Source: an uncultured Chlorobiaceae bacterium (GTDB lineage: Bacteria > Bacteroidota > Chlorobiia > Chlorobiales > Chlorobiaceae). From it: a stretch of 64,000 nucleotides of DNA. The notes under the pieces were generated by a model. The model searched no databases. It was not told where the DNA came from and saw nothing but the letters and a program-made list of their open reading frames with translations. Position numbers and translations under genes: made by a program. How positions within the stretch are numbered: position 1 is the first letter of the stretch; each line of letters opens with the position of its first letter. Shown piece by piece: positions 30,956 through 40,497 of the stretch. The stretch is taken from NCBI GenBank assembly GCA_903839405.1, contig CAIMCD010000025.1, positions 26,823 to 90,822 on the forward strand, read 5' to 3'.

Positions 30956-32929
30956 ATGATTATGGCTTCCAACAGGCTTGATACCCTGCGCCCTGACGCC
31001 GAACAACGGCTTCGTGATATTGATTTTCAGGAACTTACCTCTAACAGGAAATTTTATCCCTCGCCTGCCTGCTGGTCGGACGAGGTGCTCTATTTTCTTT
31101 TTCTTGACCGTTTTTCGGACGGCCGGGAGTATGGTGGTTTTGGGGATATTGAGGGCTCCCGGGTGAGTGAGCAGCCGGAAAAGCGCACAACACCGCTTTT
31201 TGATCCCAGCCGGGACCGTGCAACGGCGGAATGGAGGAGCTGGTTTGAATCCGGAAAGGAGTGGTGCGGAGGCACGATTGCCGGTATGCAAGAGAAGCTT
31301 GGTTACCTTTCCCGTCTTGGCATAACGGCGATATGGGTTAGTCCTGTTTTTCGTCAGGTAACCGGCAGCAAGGATTATCACGGGTACGGGATCCAGAACT
31401 TTCTGGATGTTGATCCTCATTTTGGTAACAGGGAAGAGCTGAAGGAGTTTGTCAAGGCGGCGCACGCTCTCGGTATCAGGGTGATTCTGGATATCATTAT
31501 CAATCATGCAGGGGATGTATTTGCCTACGAGGGTAACGAGCGTTATTTCTATTATCAGGGGGAGTCCTGGCCGGTAAACGGTTACCGACTCTCCTCCGGT
31601 GAAGCGGGCAGCATTCCATTCCAGGCAGCTCCGGCTCCTCTGCAGAGCGGTGCATGGCCTGAGGGTGCCGTATGGCCTGAAGAGCTGCAGTCGCCCGAAA
31701 CCTGGACGCGTCATGGAGAGATCAGGCAGTGGGATTCGTTTCCGGAGTTTCTTGATGGTGATTTCTGTACCCTCAAGGATATTCATCTCGGTACGGCCCT
31801 CCGCGATCCGCTTGTGGCCGGGGATATCGAGATGCGAATCAGGGAGTTTGCTCCTTCAGAGGCACTACGCCATTTAACCGATGTTTACCGCTTCTGGATG
31901 GCCTTTGCCGATATCGACGGATTCCGCCTTGATACGGTCAAGCATATGGATCCCGGTGCGGTCCGGTTTTTTGTAACCGCCATCCATGAATTTGCTGAAT
32001 CCATCGGCAAGGAGAACTTTACCATTATTGGTGAAATCACCGGAGGACGCACGTATGCTACAACGATACTTGAAACAACCGGTCTTGATGCCGCGCTTGG
32101 CATTGATGATATTCCCGACAAGCTTGAGTTTCTTGTTAAAGGGTGGAGGAGTCCCGGAAATCCCGATACCATAGAGCAGGAGGGCTATTTTGATCTTTTC
32201 CGAAACACTCCGCTTGATAACCGCCGGAGCCATCAGTGGTATGCGAAGCATATTGTTACCATGCTTGACGACCATGACCAGGTCGGGGTTCAACATAAAT
32301 TCCGATTTTCGGGTGATGCTCTTTGCAGTGAACGGCTGCTTCCTGCGGCACTTGGCATGAACCTGACAACGGCCGGAATTCCCTGCATCTATTACGGAAC
32401 CGAACAGGCGTTTAACGGTGCTGATCCCCGGAGTGATGACGACTCTTTCAGTGATGTTTTTCTGCGGGAGTGCATGTTTGGCGGCCGTTTCGGCTCGTAC
32501 CAGAGTAGCGGAAAGCATTTTTTTAATGAGGATCATGAACTCTACCGATTTGTTCGGGCGCTTACTAAAGTGCGTAGTGAGCAGATCGCCCTGCGTCGAG
32601 GTCGTCAATATCTCCGGCCGGTTTCCGGGAGCGGCAATGAGGGTGATTTTTACTATCCACAGCCGGTAAACGGAGAGCTGCACTGGGTGATTGCCTGGTC
32701 ACGGATTTTTGCCGGTTCTGAACTGCTTTGTGCAATCAATACCGATACTGAGCGTGAGCTGACGTTGTGGGTTCTTGTTGACAGCGGCATTCATCCTGCG
32801 TCGGGCTCTATGCAGTGCATTTTTTCTTCCGATGCTCTTCAATGTGGAGAGTCCGCTCCACTTGTGGCGCATAATGGATCGGCGGTGAAGATCAGGGTTC
32901 CGGCCGCCGGGTTTGTTGTCTATGGGTAA
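30956..32929 (+). CDS. alpha-amylase family glycoside hydrolase (GH13)
   Basis: A 657-residue member of the alpha-amylase clan with all catalytic regions: DIIINHAGDVF (region I), DGFRLDTVKHM (nucleophile Asp), FTIIGEITGG (acid/base Glu) and MLDDHDQVG (third Asp). The N-terminal WSDEVLYFLFLDRFSDG and SPVFRQVTGSKDYHGYGIQN match GH13 enzymes acting on alpha-glucans or trehalose-like sugars. No signal peptide is visible, so it likely works on intracellular glycogen or maltodextrin. The subfamily cannot be fixed by eye. The start at 30956 has another ATG two codons on. Confidence 0.88.
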   Translation: MIMASNRLDTLRPDAEQRLRDIDFQELTSNRKFYPSPACWSDEVLYFLFLDRFSDGREYGGFGDIEGSRVSEQPEKRTTPLFDPSRDRATAEWRSWFESGKEWCGGTIAGMQEKLGYLSRLGITAIWVSPVFRQVTGSKDYHGYGIQNFLDVDPHFGNREELKEFVKAAHALGIRVILDIIINHAGDVFAYEGNERYFYYQGESWPVNGYRLSSGEAGSIPFQAAPAPLQSGAWPEGAVWPEELQSPETWTRHGEIRQWDSFPEFLDGDFCTLKDIHLGTALRDPLVAGDIEMRIREFAPSEALRHLTDVYRFWMAFADIDGFRLDTVKHMDPGAVRFFVTAIHEFAESIGKENFTIIGEITGGRTYATTILETTGLDAALGIDDIPDKLEFLVKGWRSPGNPDTIEQEGYFDLFRNTPLDNRRSHQWYAKHIVTMLDDHDQVGVQHKFRFSGDALCSERLLPAALGMNLTTAGIPCIYYGTEQAFNGADPRSDDDSFSDVFLRECMFGGRFGSYQSSGKHFFNEDHELYRFVRALTKVRSEQIALRRGRQYLRPVSGSGNEGDFYYPQPVNGELHWVIAWSRIFAGSELLCAINTDTERELTLWVLVDSGIHPASGSMQCIFSSDALQCGESAPLVAHNGSAVKIRVPAAGFVVYG

Positions 32930-33005
32930 GGTGATATATTGCCGGTAGGGTATTGACCCGTTTGTTGATTGTGGTGTTTGTTTTTAAGTGAAACAGGATG
33001 ATGCA

Positions 33006-33662
33006 ATGTTTACCGGAATTATCAAGGATGTTGGTCGGGTAGGTGGTGTAACCAGGCGTCAGGGCGGTTTGCGCCTCCGGGTGAATTATAGCGCCGGGGA
33101 AGAGTTTCGCTTGCTCTCGATTGATGAGAGTGTGAGCATTAACGGGGTTTGCCAGACGGTTGTGGCGCTTGGTGCGGGTTGGTTTGAGGTCGATACGGTT
33201 GAAGAGACTTTGCAAAAGACCACGCTTGCCGAGCTTTCAACTGGTTCCCTGGTCAATCTCGAACGGGCGGTTCGCCCTTTGGACCGGCTTGGCGGCCATT
33301 TTGTGCTGGGTCATGTTGATTGTGCAGCCGTTGTGCAGGAGATCCGGGAGCTTGGCCTGAGCCGTGAATTCTGGATTTCTTTTCCCGACACCTTTCTGTC
33401 CTTTATTGTTTCGGCCGGTTCGATCACCATTGACGGTATCAGTTTGACGGTTGCCAAGCTTGAAGGGTTACGCTTTGCCGTGGCCATTATTCCCTATACC
33501 TTTGCCCATACCACCATGAATGAGCTGAAGGCGGGAAGCCGGGTCAATCTGGAGTTTGATATCCTTGGCAAATATGTGGCCCGCCAGCTCAGTATGAACT
33601 CCCGGTCAGCTCTCCCTGAAACAAAAATTGACGAGCTCTGGCTGCGGGAGCAGGGATTCTGA
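33006..33662 (+). CDS. ribE: riboflavin synthase alpha chain
   Basis: Converts two 6,7-dimethyl-8-ribityllumazine to riboflavin. The ATG at 33006 gives the canonical [10 protein letters not shown] start and 218 residues; an in-frame upstream ATG at 32988 would add six unrelated residues. The two-fold lumazine-binding repeat is evident: [11 protein letters not shown] near residue 42 and [13 protein letters not shown] near 140, with [10 protein letters not shown] in between. The rarA gene starts at the base after its stop codon. Confidence 0.95.
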   Translation: MFTGIIKDVGRVGGVTRRQGGLRLRVNYSAGEEFRLLSIDESVSINGVCQTVVALGAGWFEVDTVEETLQKTTLAELSTGSLVNLERAVRPLDRLGGHFVLGHVDCAAVVQEIRELGLSREFWISFPDTFLSFIVSAGSITIDGISLTVAKLEGLRFAVAIIPYTFAHTTMNELKAGSRVNLEFDILGKYVARQLSMNSRSALPETKIDELWLREQGF

Positions 33663-35006
33663 ATGGCCGACACCCACAACATGCCGCCCGATCTGTTTGG
33701 CTTCTCCTCCTCTCCTTCTCGGGGGGAGTCCTTTCAGCCGCTTGCCGAACGGGTGCGTCCACGGACGCTTGACGATATTGCCGGTCAGCACCACCTTGTG
33801 GGCCCAAAGGGGCCGCTTCGCCGCTTTCTTGAGAGCGGTCAGTTTCCATCCATGATTTTCTGGGGGCCGCCGGGTTCGGGTAAAACCACCCTTGCTGAAA
33901 TTTGCGCCCGCTCGCTGAACTATCGTTTCGAGCAACTTTCAGCCATCGACTCCGGCGTCAAGGATGTGCGCAAGGCGCTTGAAAACGCTGAAAAATCAAG
34001 GCGCACGGCTCACCGCACCATTCTCTTTATCGACGAGATTCACCGGTTTAACAAAACCCAGCAGGATACCCTGCTCCACGCCATTGAGCAGGGCCTTATT
34101 GTGCTGATTGGTGCAACAACGGAAAATCCCTCGTTTGAAGTCAACGCGGCGCTTTTGAGCCGGATGCAGGTCTATATCCTTAAGCCGCTTACGGCGGAGG
34201 AGATCGAAGTGGTGATCCAGCGTGCACTCAAAGAAGATGTTCTTTTCAGGGATCACACCATTGAGATTGCGGAGCTTGATTTTCTGCTGCAGTTTGCCGG
34301 AGGGGACGCCAGAAAGGCGCTCAATGCGCTGGAAGCGGCTCTCTCACTCTTGCCAAAAGATGCGCTTGAAATGCGCCTTGACCGGGAGCTTTTTGAGCGT
34401 GCCCTGCAGCACAAGGCACCGCACTATGACAAGGGTGGAGAGAACCATTATGACGTGATCTCCGCCTTTATCAAATCCATGCGGGGTTCAGACCCTGATG
34501 CGGCCCTCTTCTGGCTTTCGCGGATGATTGAGGGCGGGGAAGACCCGAAATTCATCGCCCGCCGGATGGTGATTTTTGCCAGCGAAGATATCGGCAATGC
34601 CGATCCTTACGCCATAACCCTTGCCATCTCGGTCTTTCAGGCGGTTGCCATGATCGGTATGCCGGAGGCGCGCATCAATCTGGCCCAGGGGGTCACCTAC
34701 CTTGCCTCGGCCCCGAAATCGAATGCCAGCTATCAGGCGATCAATGAAGCGCTCGGTGAGGCAAAAGCAATGCAGGATTTGGCGGTGCCGCTCCACCTGC
34801 GCAACGCTCCCACGAAACTCATGAAACGTGAAGGTTACGGTGCGGGGTATACCTATCCGCACAACTCGCCAGGCCACTTTGTGCCGCAGCACTACTTCCC
34901 TGAAGGGATGGAGCCGAAAGCCTACTACCGTCCCGGAGATGAGGGGCGCGAAAAGTATATCAAGGAGCGCCTCACCCAGTTGTGGCGTGATCGTTACAGG
35001 TCGTGA
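33663..35006 (+). CDS. rarA: replication-associated recombination protein A (RarA/MgsA)
   Basis: AAA+ ATPase acting at stalled replication forks. The 447-residue protein has the RarA start region [20 protein letters not shown], Walker [24 protein letters not shown] (Walker B), and the MgsA-specific [24 protein letters not shown] block and [12 protein letters not shown]. It starts immediately after ribE. No terminator is obvious after it, and the accessory region begins about 300 bases downstream. Confidence 0.95.
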   Translation: MADTHNMPPDLFGFSSSPSRGESFQPLAERVRPRTLDDIAGQHHLVGPKGPLRRFLESGQFPSMIFWGPPGSGKTTLAEICARSLNYRFEQLSAIDSGVKDVRKALENAEKSRRTAHRTILFIDEIHRFNKTQQDTLLHAIEQGLIVLIGATTENPSFEVNAALLSRMQVYILKPLTAEEIEVVIQRALKEDVLFRDHTIEIAELDFLLQFAGGDARKALNALEAALSLLPKDALEMRLDRELFERALQHKAPHYDKGGENHYDVISAFIKSMRGSDPDAALFWLSRMIEGGEDPKFIARRMVIFASEDIGNADPYAITLAISVFQAVAMIGMPEARINLAQGVTYLASAPKSNASYQAINEALGEAKAMQDLAVPLHLRNAPTKLMKREGYGAGYTYPHNSPGHFVPQHYFPEGMEPKAYYRPGDEGREKYIKERLTQLWRDRYRS

Positions 35007-35323
35007 TTCCATTTCTTGAGTCAATCGAATACCTTCTCCATCTGTTCCCTCACTCGCTTCACCCTCTGGCTTCCCATGATTGCAGGCCTCATCCTGCCCT
35101 GCACCGAGTTCCGGTAGCGCGGCTTTGTTTTGAGGAGCTTCTGGAAACGGATTCATAGACCGGATGACTGTATTATTTCTTTTTTATTCGTAATTTAACT
35201 TCGTTTTCGATTTACACTCGTTGGAGTTAGCAGCCATATTAGTTTGTAACTGGCGTCTTATACGGATTGCAACCCCAAAATTTGCAGTTTAGGCTGATCC
35301 ACCTAATTATTGTTCACAAATAA
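35007..35323. other. 317-base gap at the core/accessory border
   Basis: It contains no gene. The composition falls to AT-rich after about 35160. A GTTAGC at about 35231-35236 resembles an integron core-site end, but I find no matching partner upstream of it, so I do not call a site. No terminator for rarA is seen. Confidence 0.4.
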
Positions 35324-35860
35324 ATGAGTCGTGCTAAACAAATCTATGGACTAAAGGTTGCATCCCAAAACATGGAGGACGTAATCAAAACATGCCCCAT
35401 ACTGGAAGAGGTGCACGATGACAAGCACCTTAAGCACTGTCTATGGACGGGGGTCGTAGTTTCGTACGCTAGATCCTTCGGAGAAAACCGAGGCATTTTC
35501 TCACTTCCCAAAGAATTTCGAGAGTTCTCAGATCCAGACATGCAGGTTCAGCATAATAAGCTTCTTGAATTTAGGAATTTAATATTTGCACATAGGAACA
35601 TTCTGAAGGAATCAAAGATGTTCGATGAATCTATTCCTATCGAAGAATTGAATACGATGAAAGTTACTTATGAGGAACCTATCACGAAGATAGGAATCTA
35701 TCGAAGCAGCTTCGAAAAGATCAAAGTTCGACATACTCAAAGACTAGCAGAATTTCAGAAGAAGAGGATCGATATAGCCATTGGTGAGGCATTAGATTCC
35801 ATGATCGCATCCGGCGAGATAATACCGGGAATCAATGAGTTTAGAATAGACAAAAAATAA
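35324..35860 (+). CDS. hypothetical protein with an Rx5H (HEPN-like) motif
   Basis: I do not recognise this 178-residue soluble, charged protein. Residues of about 80-92 read LEFRNLIFAHRN; the Arg-x5-His spacing falls inside the Rx4-6H signature of HEPN-type ribonucleases, which often belong to toxin or defence proteins, but one motif is weak evidence. Base composition is lower in GC than the core genes. Together with the next gene it looks like a cargo gene in a small cassette region: short, same strand, own flanking palindrome-rich spacers. Confidence 0.65.
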   Translation: MSRAKQIYGLKVASQNMEDVIKTCPILEEVHDDKHLKHCLWTGVVVSYARSFGENRGIFSLPKEFREFSDPDMQVQHNKLLEFRNLIFAHRNILKESKMFDESIPIEELNTMKVTYEEPITKIGIYRSSFEKIKVRHTQRLAEFQKKRIDIAIGEALDSMIASGEIIPGINEFRIDKK

Positions 35861-35963
35861 TGCGTACAAGTCGGTGTACCTGATTTTATCGCTGTACTCA
35901 TGACGCAGATTATTTCTGACGTTAGTTGTATTCGTTAGTTTCCAAGGCAAGTGGAGAAAAATT

Positions 35964-36275
35964 ATGATTGGTTACAAATGCAAAAATCTTACTGCAGCCT
36001 TGTTACTTGCAGCTGCAATTGCGGCTCCATTTTCCTCGGTGTTCGCCGAGACCTCTACCACAACCAGTAAGCCCGCAGGCCGATATGTGGCTCTTCAGGC
36101 TGGTGCTAACTCATTTGGCAACTTTCTATGGGTATTAGACACAGTCACCGGGAAAGTTGTGGCTTATCGAATTGCAAGTGTTAAGGATGCTCAAGGCAAC
36201 CTTGATTCATGGGTCACAGAACAGCTTTTGACTGAAGAAGAATATGCACGCTATTTACGCTCACAAAATAAGTAG
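35964..36275 (+). CDS. small exported hypothetical protein
   Basis: A 103-residue protein with a clear signal peptide: a basic start (MIGYKCKN), hydrophobic core (LTAALLLAAAIAAPFSSVFA) and a cleavage site after about residue 29. The mature part is about 75 residues with GRYVALQAGANSFGNFLWVL and DTVTGKVVAYRIAS, patterns I cannot assign to a family. GTGGAG lies about ten bases before the ATG. An attC-like site begins 11 bases after its stop, consistent with an integron gene cassette. Confidence 0.7.
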   Translation: MIGYKCKNLTAALLLAAAIAAPFSSVFAETSTTTSKPAGRYVALQAGANSFGNFLWVLDTVTGKVVAYRIASVKDAQGNLDSWVTEQLLTEEEYARYLRSQNK

Positions 36276-36285
36276 GCGAACTTCA

Positions 36286-36365
36286 GCTAACCCTGCGCTC
36301 AAGTTCGTTCCTTCCTTCCTGTCACTGGGATGTGCTTTCGGCGAGCCCCTTAGCTACACGTTAGC
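36286..36365 (+). other. attC-like integron recombination site
   Basis: Inverted core sites GCTAAC (36286-36291) and GTTAGC (36360-36365) enclose inner boxes GCTCAAG (36297-36303) and CTTAGC (36349-36354), each separated from its core by exactly five bases. The left inner box carries one extra base relative to the right, the extrahelical base typical of L'' in attC. Total length is 80 bases, within the attC range. No integrase gene is in the window. Confidence 0.55.
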
Positions 36366-36562
36366 CATAGAAATTGATTAGCTGTCCGACCTAAAAGGAT
36401 GGTTACGGCTGATGGCTCTCTGCGGTTTTGGGCAGGGCGGCTTTTACGCTGAAGAGCTGCTCAGTCACTCTGAGGAGTAAAGAGGATAGCTGTGGCGTCT
36501 CGAACTCATCTTGGTATGGTGGCCCACTCTTTCTGTGCGCTCTAAATTTCCCGCATCGCTTC

Positions 36563-36589
36563 TTCAGAAAAGAGTTAAAAGAATAGTAT
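36563..36589 (+). repeat. direct repeat copy 1 (island border)
   Basis: A 27-base sequence starting TTCAGAAAAGAG and ending AATAGTAT, identical to 46077-46103. Similarity continues with AATAGC after one extra base. It lies in a 351-base gap (36276-36626) after the attC-like site and just beyond the 3' end of the Cache-channel gene. Otherwise that gap holds nothing that I can name. Confidence 0.75.
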
Positions 36590-36626
36590 CAATAGCTATG
36601 GAAAAGAAGAGAGGTCGCGGCCCTGA

Positions 36627-38786
36627 TCAATAGAATTCAATCAGCGTGATCACGTAAAGAAGAGCCATATACAACGGCCAGAAGAGGTATCTGACGATAA
36701 AGCCGTTCTTGTGGCTTAGAAAAAAACCTCTCTTTTCAGTCACCCTGATCGCTATCACCACATTGGCAAGAATGGCAAAATAGATCAAAAAGTAGATTTT
36801 TTCGACGTAGAGGATCTCTTCTGGAATGATTGTTCCCCTGATGTTCTGTATGGCAATAACAAGAAAAAGGGTAAACGCCGATCCGATGGCCGATGTTCTC
36901 ATGGCATCGAAGTTGAACACTTTTCTGCCATCGGCATCATTGGTGATCATGTAGATGCTCGAATAGAGTATCGAGAAAATGGCAATAACCGGAATCAGAA
37001 CGGAAACGAAGCTGCCGATCCAGTCGCGGCTGATTGAGATGACCATCACCAGCTCTTCAAGACCAGCTCCTCCCATTGCCGCCTGGCGCCCATAATTGAT
37101 ATTGCTGTCACTGTTATCTGTATTGAAGCGGAAGTAGGTATTGTCGATTTGCCAGCCATGCATTTGAAAATTCTTAACCAACAATGACTTGGCAGAGGGG
37201 GAGGTCATGGCATATGCATCAAGGTCAGGAATGAAGAGGGTCGATCCCAATGTTTTTGGCTGACGCATCCTCAGATTGACATTGATTCTGTCAAATGGAT
37301 AGATGCGGCTCTTGAAATCCTGGCGGATACGGGTAAAAAAATTCCATCCTATGATTGTTGTGCCATTTTCCATGATCCGGAACAACTCCTCTTTTTTTGT
37401 TTCGATTTCATCCGGAAAGCGGAAACCTGAACACTGTTCAAGATCCATCTCCTGAGGAATCCGCTGCCAGAGAAACCCTGTAAGATCAATGCTTTCAATG
37501 GATTCCGAGAGATGTGCTGAACGGATAAAGAGTCCGGTTCTGATGAAGTTTTCTTTACCGGCCCCAAACGGTAATGTTTTCCGCATCTGTTGATGCATGA
37601 AGCTCTCAATCTGGGCATGGCTGGTTATGCATCCATCCTCATAAGGCGAATGATTGCCTCTGGTGATCTGCAGTGCCCATATGCACCCAAGACCGATCAT
37701 AAAAAGGGCACTGATAAGCCAGGAGTACCTCATGAAACGGTTGGCAAACACAGCTGCAGAGGGCGAAAAAATGAGCAAATATATCCATACAAGCAACAGG
37801 AGAAGAATGAATGAGGTAAGCACGAGCAACATGCTCTCTTTAAGCACCCGATTGGGAATGCTCAACTCATCCATGAGCATCGTCATCCCGGTAACCCATC
37901 CTGTGGAAGCGACGGGCTCAAAGCGGATCAGGGATCGTTGCCCCGAAATGATATTGACCTCTTCAATGCTGGCGGGGAGATGGTTACGAAATACCTGATG
38001 AACAAGCTGGTTATTGCCAGCCGAATAGCTTTTTGCTGCGTAATCGAGCATATTGAAGGACTCTTTCAGGAGTTTTTGTATGGGATGAGAGATGGCCTGA
38101 CCGTTCCTGTCAATCAGGAATCGATAACCATAGCTTCCCATATCGCAGGCAGCCATTGCTTTCTGTACATCATCAATTCGTAAGCGAGCCGAGACCATCC
38201 CGGCAGAAACCTTCCTGCCATTATTGTCGTACAGGCAGAAACGTCGTTGATAACTGACCACAACACCCTGATCTTCAATGCTCCAGCAAGCATTTTTCCA
38301 TCCATTGCTGCTATCGGAAGCCGAAATATTTGCCCTTTTCGCATAGGCATCAGGCGAGTCGAAAACTTTGACGTTCAGCATATCCAGCGTGTGCGTGAGT
38401 GCGGGAGCGGTCATTTTTTGCTGAACGGCCGAAGCATCGTCAAAGATGAAATTGAGCGAATAACGGCATGGGTTTGAGGAGTTCCTCTGATTGAGGAGAT
38501 CGATCAACTGCTTTTCATTGAACCGTCTCTCCTCCATGAGAGCCGAAATATCTCCGATCGTTTGCTCAATGGTTCTTCCAATTTTGTCAATTCGCCGGGC
38601 ATCGGATATCGTACCGTTAACCAGCCTTGTCTGGATTTCATGACGGTTAGAGTAGAGCTCAAAGATCAGGCTTCCGCTGAAGTAGATGCATGCAGCACCG
38701 GCAGCAAAAATCAACAGAAACAGCAACACCCTGAGTTGTCCCCGGTGCTTCAGTCGTTCGTTGATTTTTTCAAACAAGAGTTCCAT
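36627..38786 (-). CDS. Cache sensor domain fused to a pentameric ligand-gated ion channel-like domain
   Basis: A 719-residue membrane protein from the ATG at 38786; a TTG four codons earlier is also in frame. An N-terminal helix (about 18-38) leads to a periplasmic double-Cache-like domain with GYRFLIDRNGQAISHP and VASTGWVTGMTML. Helices follow at about 319-340 and 355-374. A second extracytoplasmic domain follows with the pLGIC beta-sandwich pattern: TGLFIRSAHLSESIESI, GFLWQRI and the beta6-beta7 loop RIYPFDRINVNL. Four helices at the end (about 589-613, 629-647, 659-681 and 697-717) match M1-M4, including the M1 proline in VSVLIPVIAIF. The topology is self-consistent, with both sensory domains outside. 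The channel call rests on pattern recognition, not a search. No Cys-loop disulfide pair is apparent, as usual in prokaryotes. Confidence 0.7.
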   Translation of the reverse strand: MELLFEKINERLKHRGQLRVLLFLLIFAAGAACIYFSGSLIFELYSNRHEIQTRLVNGTISDARRIDKIGRTIEQTIGDISALMEERRFNEKQLIDLLNQRNSSNPCRYSLNFIFDDASAVQQKMTAPALTHTLDMLNVKVFDSPDAYAKRANISASDSSNGWKNACWSIEDQGVVVSYQRRFCLYDNNGRKVSAGMVSARLRIDDVQKAMAACDMGSYGYRFLIDRNGQAISHPIQKLLKESFNMLDYAAKSYSAGNNQLVHQVFRNHLPASIEEVNIISGQRSLIRFEPVASTGWVTGMTMLMDELSIPNRVLKESMLLVLTSFILLLLLVWIYLLIFSPSAAVFANRFMRYSWLISALFMIGLGCIWALQITRGNHSPYEDGCITSHAQIESFMHQQMRKTLPFGAGKENFIRTGLFIRSAHLSESIESIDLTGFLWQRIPQEMDLEQCSGFRFPDEIETKKEELFRIMENGTTIIGWNFFTRIRQDFKSRIYPFDRINVNLRMRQPKTLGSTLFIPDLDAYAMTSPSAKSLLVKNFQMHGWQIDNTYFRFNTDNSDSNINYGRQAAMGGAGLEELVMVISISRDWIGSFVSVLIPVIAIFSILYSSIYMITNDADGRKVFNFDAMRTSAIGSAFTLFLVIAIQNIRGTIIPEEILYVEKIYFLIYFAILANVVIAIRVTEKRGFFLSHKNGFIVRYLFWPLYMALLYVITLIEFY

Positions 38787-39030
38787 TGAGTTCGGCAAGG
38801 AGAATACATATTAAAGCTGCTGGCACATGGTGTTGCTGCAAGGGTTTATATCTGATCCTGCTCATATCCGGCTCATTTATGCGCTTAAACTCTGAATACT
38901 GGCTACCGGCCACCTGTTCAGACCATGCAATACTGGAAGACAAAACGACCAGAACTCGTTGTTGTCAATAAGGATCATGATGGCTGTATGAGCGTGCATG
39001 TTCTCGTTTGAACAACTCAACTTGGTATTG

Positions 39031-39810
39031 CTACAAGCCCTCAGCTTGATATGCCCTCCAGTGTCGGAGCTGTTCAATAAAGGCTTCCGGTTTTACCGTG
39101 ATGATACCACTGAACGGATGATCAAGAGCATAGATCATCAACAACACCAGTGTGATGATGCAACACAACGCAACAACCATCAGCACGTGGGGGGTTGTGT
39201 TGCCGGTGCCGAACAGAAAGCTGAAACCGATCGTAATCGCCCCACCAATAATCATCACCCACCACATGAAGTCGGGTATGGCTTCAAAACAGCAAAGCAC
39301 ACGCTGATTACGGGCATCGCTGAATTTATTGACTTGGACAATGAGTTCCTGATACCAGAGTTTTTCATAGTCGTCCTTTGGTCGCAGATCGGCGATTTGC
39401 CTGAAAATACGGTGAACCCGATTGAGAGCTTTCTCGCTCGACTGTTGTTTTGCTAACATCGGCCACTCTTCATTGATGACCATTGTTGCATAATCCATCA
39501 GGTCACGCTGGATTGCCCTTCGTTTTTCAACATTGCTGAAAACACGTGAATCTCTGAATATGCAGGACATTGCCTCAACCTCAACAGCAACTTTTGACTT
39601 GGTATCACGAAAGATCTCCCATTCAACAATAACGACGAAGGCCAGCAAAACAGCATAGATGACACCGATGACGGCATAGATAAACCCGGCGACATCGTTA
39701 TGCTTGGCCAGCTCGTCATAACCAATTTTTTTGCGTATGAACAGCATGCACAATGCCGATACCATTGAGACAAGGGCACAAATACCCATAACAAAAAGAA
39801 CTTCATTCAT
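39031..39810 (-). CDS. DUF4239/bestrophin-like membrane protein
   Basis: A 259-residue protein with helices at about 4-23, 44-64, 182-200 and 208-230. The pattern HNDVAGFIYAVIGVIYAVLL followed by AFVVIVEWEIF, and the later LDHPFSGIITVKPEAF, is that of the DUF4239 family, sometimes described as bestrophin-like. The function of the family is unproven. It lies upstream of the Cache-channel gene on the same strand, with about 240 bases between, and downstream of another small membrane protein. Confidence 0.8.
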   Translation of the reverse strand: MNEVLFVMGICALVSMVSALCMLFIRKKIGYDELAKHNDVAGFIYAVIGVIYAVLLAFVVIVEWEIFRDTKSKVAVEVEAMSCIFRDSRVFSNVEKRRAIQRDLMDYATMVINEEWPMLAKQQSSEKALNRVHRIFRQIADLRPKDDYEKLWYQELIVQVNKFSDARNQRVLCCFEAIPDFMWWVMIIGGAITIGFSFLFGTGNTTPHVLMVVALCCIITLVLLMIYALDHPFSGIITVKPEAFIEQLRHWRAYQAEGL

Positions 39811-39984
39811 TTTGTTTGCTTTTAGTTTGAGCTAATGAACGTCGCATATCACGGATGGCTTATAACCATCATGCGAAAAAACTTTTTACAGTTACACAAA
39901 CCAGCCTCGTCAATCGGCATGAAAAAAATGCCTGTTTGACCCGTCAATATACCATGCTCACATATCCGGTTTCTTTAGATGAGA

Positions 39985-40497
39985 TTATGATTGCTTTATG
40001 TTCGGATGACTAAGCCAGTAATTTAAAATCTGGCCAACACCGGCAGTAAGAACTCCTAAAAGTATTTCAAGTAAATTCATCAAAGAATTCTCTCCTTTAA
40101 CCATATTCATGGAGTCACTTACCTCTACAAAAAACATACCTGCAAGCATTGAGAAATATGCTATAAGAAAAAATATGCTGATGATCACCTGGAATCTATA
40201 CGTTGCATTAGTGTTATATTTTTCTTTTTTTATTTCATTTTTTTTATGTGAAAAAATATCAATACCCAGCTTTTTCATTTCTTTTTGAAATCGCTGATCA
40301 ATATCGGTCATTCTTTCAGGATTCATTGGATTCTGAAGTAAATTAAGGATAATCGATTCTGGGTTTTCATGATCTGATGTTTCATTAACAGCCAGACTGC
40401 CTATAATAAATGTTGTTGCAATTCCCGCAAAAGGCTCTTCGAGTCCAGAAGTCAGTGCTGGTGCAATATGTTGAATAAGAGCTTTGACTTTTTCCAT
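39985..40497 (-). CDS. hypothetical two-helix membrane protein
   Basis: A 170-residue protein with a soluble N-terminal part (about 1-95; a hydrophobic stretch at 23-35 may be amphipathic) and two helices (about 100-122 and 137-158). The last segment LLGVLTAGVGQILNYWLSHP recalls the C-terminal helix of small phage-type membrane proteins such as holin-like proteins, but I cannot place it in a family. It would be the first gene of a minus-strand set with DUF4239 and the Cache-channel gene. Confidence 0.65.
   Translation of the reverse strand: MEKVKALIQHIAPALTSGLEEPFAGIATTFIIGSLAVNETSDHENPESIILNLLQNPMNPERMTDIDQRFQKEMKKLGIDIFSHKKNEIKKEKYNTNATYRFQVIISIFFLIAYFSMLAGMFFVEVSDSMNMVKGENSLMNLLEILLGVLTAGVGQILNYWLSHPNIKQS

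Noticed and set aside
35861..35963. Possible attC between the two orphan genes (GTTAG words near 35920 and 35934)
   Set aside because: No left core box and no paired inner boxes were found; only weak TGCGT/ACGCA symmetry is present.
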